Origin: Closterium sp. NIES-65
Lineage: Eukaryota; Streptophyta; Zygnematophyceae; Desmidiales; Closteriaceae
Direction of reading: 5' to 3'
NCBI GenBank assembly: GCA_948144175.1
Contig: CANXME010002486.1
Location: 3,410,001-3,474,000 of the forward strand
DNA length: 64,000 nucleotides
Position numbers and translations under genes: made by a program. Shown here piece after piece: positions 62,401-64,000 of the stretch. Position 1 is the stretch's first letter; each line of letters opens with the position of its first letter. The notes under the pieces were generated by a model that saw only the letters and a program-made list of their open reading frames with translations, ran no database searches and was not told the DNA's origin.

Positions 62401-64000
62401 TTCCCCTACCGCACTCCTTCCCTCCCCCCTCCCCCGGACTTCCTTGTGCCGGTTCCCCCCCCGGTAGACCCCCTCCCCCCTCATGTTCCTGCCCCCTCAG
62501 GTGTGTCCCAGGTAGACGCCGTTGACCCGGTCGAGGTTACTGGTGACTCTGGTGCTGCTGCGGGTGCTGAGCCTGGGGGTGCTGACTCTGGGGGTGCTGT
62601 GCACGGGGGTGCTGAGCCTGGGGGTGCTACTGCTGGGGGTGCTGGGCCTGAGGGTGCTACTGCGGAGGGTGCGGAGCCTGGGGGTGCTGAGCCGGGGGGT
62701 GCTGTGCCTGGAGGTGCTGGGTCTGGGGGTGCTGGGTCGGGAGCTGCTGAGCCTGGGGGTGTTGAGCTGGGAGCTGCTGAGCCTGGGGGTGCTGCGTCTG
62801 GAGCTGCTGAGCCTGGGGTTTCTCCTGCTGCTGCGTCTCGCCGGGAGCCCCGCTCTCCACAGGAGCTGCGCGAGTGGTTCGCTCGCCGCTGGAGGCGTGC
62901 TGCTGAGTCTGGAGGTGCTGCTGGAGCTGGAGCTGGAGCTTCTTCGACCGTCGAGGGTGCGGGTGCAGCCGGTCCCGGAGCTGCTGGCCCTGTGGGTCCT
63001 CCTGGAGCTGGAGCTGCTGAGGGCGTTCGTGCTGAGCCTGCTGCTGTTGGTCCTGCCGCTGGAGGTGTGGGTGGCGCTGGTGCTGTCGCTGAGGGTGCTG
63101 GTACTGTCCCTGCTGAGTCTGGAGCTGCCGCGCGGCCTCGGCCGTACTTCGTTCCGCTCCTTCAGCAGGTTCTTGGTCTTTCTCCTCCAGTAGAGGGTCC
63201 ACCGCCGGTCCAGTCGCAGCCCCTACTGGAGCCTTCCTCTCCACTACCTGCTCCCTCTCCTTACGCTGGTCCTACTGGAGGTCTTGCTGAGCGTCGTGAG
63301 CCTGCGTCTCGTCCCGCGTCGCCTGTTCGTGCTGCTCGCGCTAGTGGTCGCAGTTCGCGTCAGCGTCCTCCTCCTGTCCCTGGCACGCACCGGATGTCTT
63401 TACGTCCGTCCACTGCTCCTCTGCGTGCCCCTTTGCCTTCTCCTCCTGAGTCCTCTCTTCCTGCGCTTGCTGACCCTGAGTCGGACTCTCTTCGTGCTGC
63501 CAGTCCCACTGTCACGCGTCTGCTTGCTACTGTCGTCACTGACCCCTCTTTTGAGTCCACTGCTGCGTCTGCTCTAGTCGCTGAGCTCGTCGACTTTGCT
63601 GCTCGCTGTCGTCTCGACTACGCTGCTAGTCTTGTTGCTGAGTCTGCGTCTGTCTGTCCTCCGTCCGTCGGGGGTGAGTGTGCTCTTGGCACGGACGTCC
63701 TAGAGGACAGGCAGGAGGAGTTACTGTGTCTAGCGGCTGCTTCACCTCATCTCGCGTCTGTACTGCTTGCCCCTGAGGGAGACCCGGATGCACTAGACAT
63801 CCCGACTCCGCGTTCTTACGCGGAGGCCGTAGAGGGTCCCTACTCCTCTCAGTGGCAGGCAGCTATGGATGCAGAGATGGCTTCCTGGAAGTCCACAGGC
63901 ACCTACGTTGACGCGGTTCCCCCTCCTGGGGCGAACATCGTCAGTGGCATGTGGATCTTCAGGGTGAAGCGGCCGCCGGGCTCTCCACCTGTCTTCAAGG
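59473..64000 (+). CDS. gag-pol: copy H Gag-Pol polyprotein, open at window end
   Basis: 1509 codons seen, no stop, continuing past the window. Gag shell domain at residues 1 to about 190 (MAAPSVLAFDAEGRAIDFEV onward), then GASRGDPRTPIFEGCSPSPL. Poly-Gly lies at about 262-350 and a QQQQR patch just after. A LREWY motif follows, then knuckle CTYVLRSGDRAGEQCG with H and C near 392-415. Protease DSGAS is near 522, pre-integrase LWHHRLGHPS near 675, and integrase D, D and E near 746, 815 and 847. A PGGAE spacer with PRSPQELREWFARRWRRAAE follows, and RT starts near 1459. The only copy here with all parts from Gag to RT in one uninterrupted frame. Confidence 0.93.
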   Translation, partial: MAAPSVLAFDAEGRAIDFEVWLDDLQLFLQCDRADDLSLFDLTSGASPAPAADADPAVRSKWATRDAAARLAVRRHLPTSERAHFSQYKSAQTLYDAVVARYSSPATAALSRLMLPYLFPDLSAFPTVADLITHLRTSDTRYRAALPAEFCAKNPPPMYIALYYVVARLPDSLRVVRDHFLAVCPTTLTVDLLEKALLAAEKSIVAVGASRGDPRTPIFEGCSPSPLLPSVASAAAADLLGLESVGAASAPSGRRRSSKGKGGKGAGGAGGGGGGGGGGGGGSGGGGGTSGGGGGGGGGSSGGDGGGGASGGGGGSGGGGGGGGGGSGGGSGGGSSGGGGGAGRGGTQQRSGGGGGQRSHRQQQQRSRDIPSPQQLREWYAGRQRGGGTGPCTYVLRSGDRAGEQCGGAHATQRCFGRLTDAWRQQFPGASEIPRWDELLRAGVAIFDLDFDAILTAMYVVDYSEEHEGYRCFQPDPGIGTAALVACEAAALGASASALSGTGETALSGTESSSSSLTFTLDSGASRSFFRDRTTLSPLARPVAVSLADPSGGPVLSHFSTVLPCPAAPSGTLSGLYLPSFSTNLVSGADLQDGGVHQFTPARQRVTHCTEARTGRHLATFSRRPGSSLYTLTVESPPVPASGQVAASGQVLAAASRSGPESAPCSCRLLSHETLLWHHRLGHPSLPRLRSMASRVLVSGLPQSLPPLPSGPGPSCVPCVEGRLRATPHSSHFPPTEAPLQTLHMDVWGPAPVRGQGYERYFLLVVDDYSRYTTVLPLRSKGAVTEVLIDWIREARLQLRKSFGSDFPVLRLHSDRGGEFSSRLLRDYCRARGIRQTFTLPDSPQQNGIAERRIGMVMDVARTSMMHAAAPHFLWPFAVRYAAHQLNLHPRVSRPAMSPALLWTGKVGDASVFRVWGSRAFVRDLSADKLSPRAAPCVFLGFPTDAPGWQFYHPSSRRVLSSQDVTFDESVPFYRLFPYRTPSLPPPPDFLVPVPPPVDPLPPHVPAPSGVSQVDAVDPVEVTGDSGAAAGAEPGGADSGGAVHGGAEPGGATAGGAGPEGATAEGAEPGGAEPGGAVPGGAGSGGAGSGAAEPGGVELGAAEPGGAASGAAEPGVSPAAASRREPRSPQELREWFARRWRRAAESGGAAGAGAGASSTVEGAGAAGPGAAGPVGPPGAGAAEGVRAEPAAVGPAAGGVGGAGAVAEGAGTVPAESGAAARPRPYFVPLLQQVLGLSPPVEGPPPVQSQPLLEPSSPLPAPSPYAGPTGGLAERREPASRPASPVRAARASGRSSRQRPPPVPGTHRMSLRPSTAPLRAPLPSPPESSLPALADPESDSLRAASPTVTRLLATVVTDPSFESTAASALVAELVDFAARCRLDYAASLVAESASVCPPSVGGECALGTDVLEDRQEELLCLAAASPHLASVLLAPEGDPDALDIPTPRSYAEAVEGPYSSQWQAAMDAEMASWKSTGTYVDAVPPPGANIVSGMWIFRVKRPPGSPPVFK

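Larger units (their letters stand above)
58307..64000 (+). mobile_element. Copia LTR retrotransposon H, runs off the right edge
   Basis: Plus-strand copy inserted in gypsy I. It has a 137-bp 5' LTR (58307-58443), primer-binding site TGGTATAGAGCGGG, a GC-rich leader and a gag-pol ORF open from 59473 to the last base of the window. Looks whole in the part seen. Its 3' half from about 61470 is nearly identical to copy G, while the LTR, leader and 5' half are clearly different. The right LTR and target duplication lie outside. Confidence 0.93.

Noticed and set aside
1-64000. tRNA, rRNA and small RNA genes
   Set aside because: No cloverleaf-like or rRNA-like segment was recognised while reading both strands. 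tRNA-like hits were only the primer-binding sites.

Overview
This window is eukaryotic repeat-rich DNA, almost certainly from the green-plant lineage. My best guess is a streptophyte alga with a large repeat-rich genome (something like Chara), but the sequence does not prove the species. The reasons are plant-type Ty1/copia retrotransposons, primer-binding sites of the TGGTAT(C)AGAGC type complementary to plant initiator-methionine tRNA, GT-AG introns of 80-95 bp in the host-like DNA, and no bacterial operon signals. I saw no tRNA, rRNA or CRISPR array.

Layout: (1) 1-6483, minus strand, copia copy A, running off the left edge. (2) 6484-7342, unassigned sequence. (3) 7343-14650, plus strand, decayed copia copy B. 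(4) 14651-16508, host-like DNA with weak ORFs, a 24-base G run and part of a local direct repeat. (5) 16509-32450, a nested block. Old copia copy C (target duplication ATCTT) holds copia copy D (21710-27319, duplication GAGTT, identical LTRs) and a short non-coding LTR element E (28204-30631, duplication CCTAC). (6) 32451-38189, host-like minus-strand DNA coding for coiled-coil, Lys/Ala/Glu-rich proteins, with one convincing spliced intron. (7) 38190-45582, minus strand, copia copy F. (8) 45583-46881, minus-strand host-like exons with clean introns. (9) 46882-53338, copia copy G (duplication AGCTA, identical LTRs, one 1697-codon ORF). (10) 53339-54389, more host-like exon remnants and then nothing recognised. 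(11) 54390-55415, a degenerate satellite of about 181 bp period. (12) 55800-58306, the left part of a Ty3/gypsy element I. (13) 58307-64000, copia copy H, inserted in I and running off the right edge with its ORF open.

All the coding copia copies belong to one family with at least four LTR types. The family shares a Gag with a poly-glycine linker and an unusual C-X13-C-X3/4-H-X4-C knuckle, then a DSGAS protease, HHCC/DDE integrase, a variable PGGAE-type repeat spacer, and YVDD reverse transcriptase with RNase H. The order of events read from nesting is: host locus, then C, F and G into it; D and E into C; H into I. D and G, with identical LTRs, are the youngest datable insertions; H cannot be dated because its right LTR is outside.

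The host-like minus-strand locus (about 53.9 to 33.5 kb) appears to be one or two multi-exon genes of unknown function, split by G and F. Several in-frame stops in its coiled-coil part suggest that at least that part is a pseudogene. All retroelement descriptions here treat the copies as fossils.
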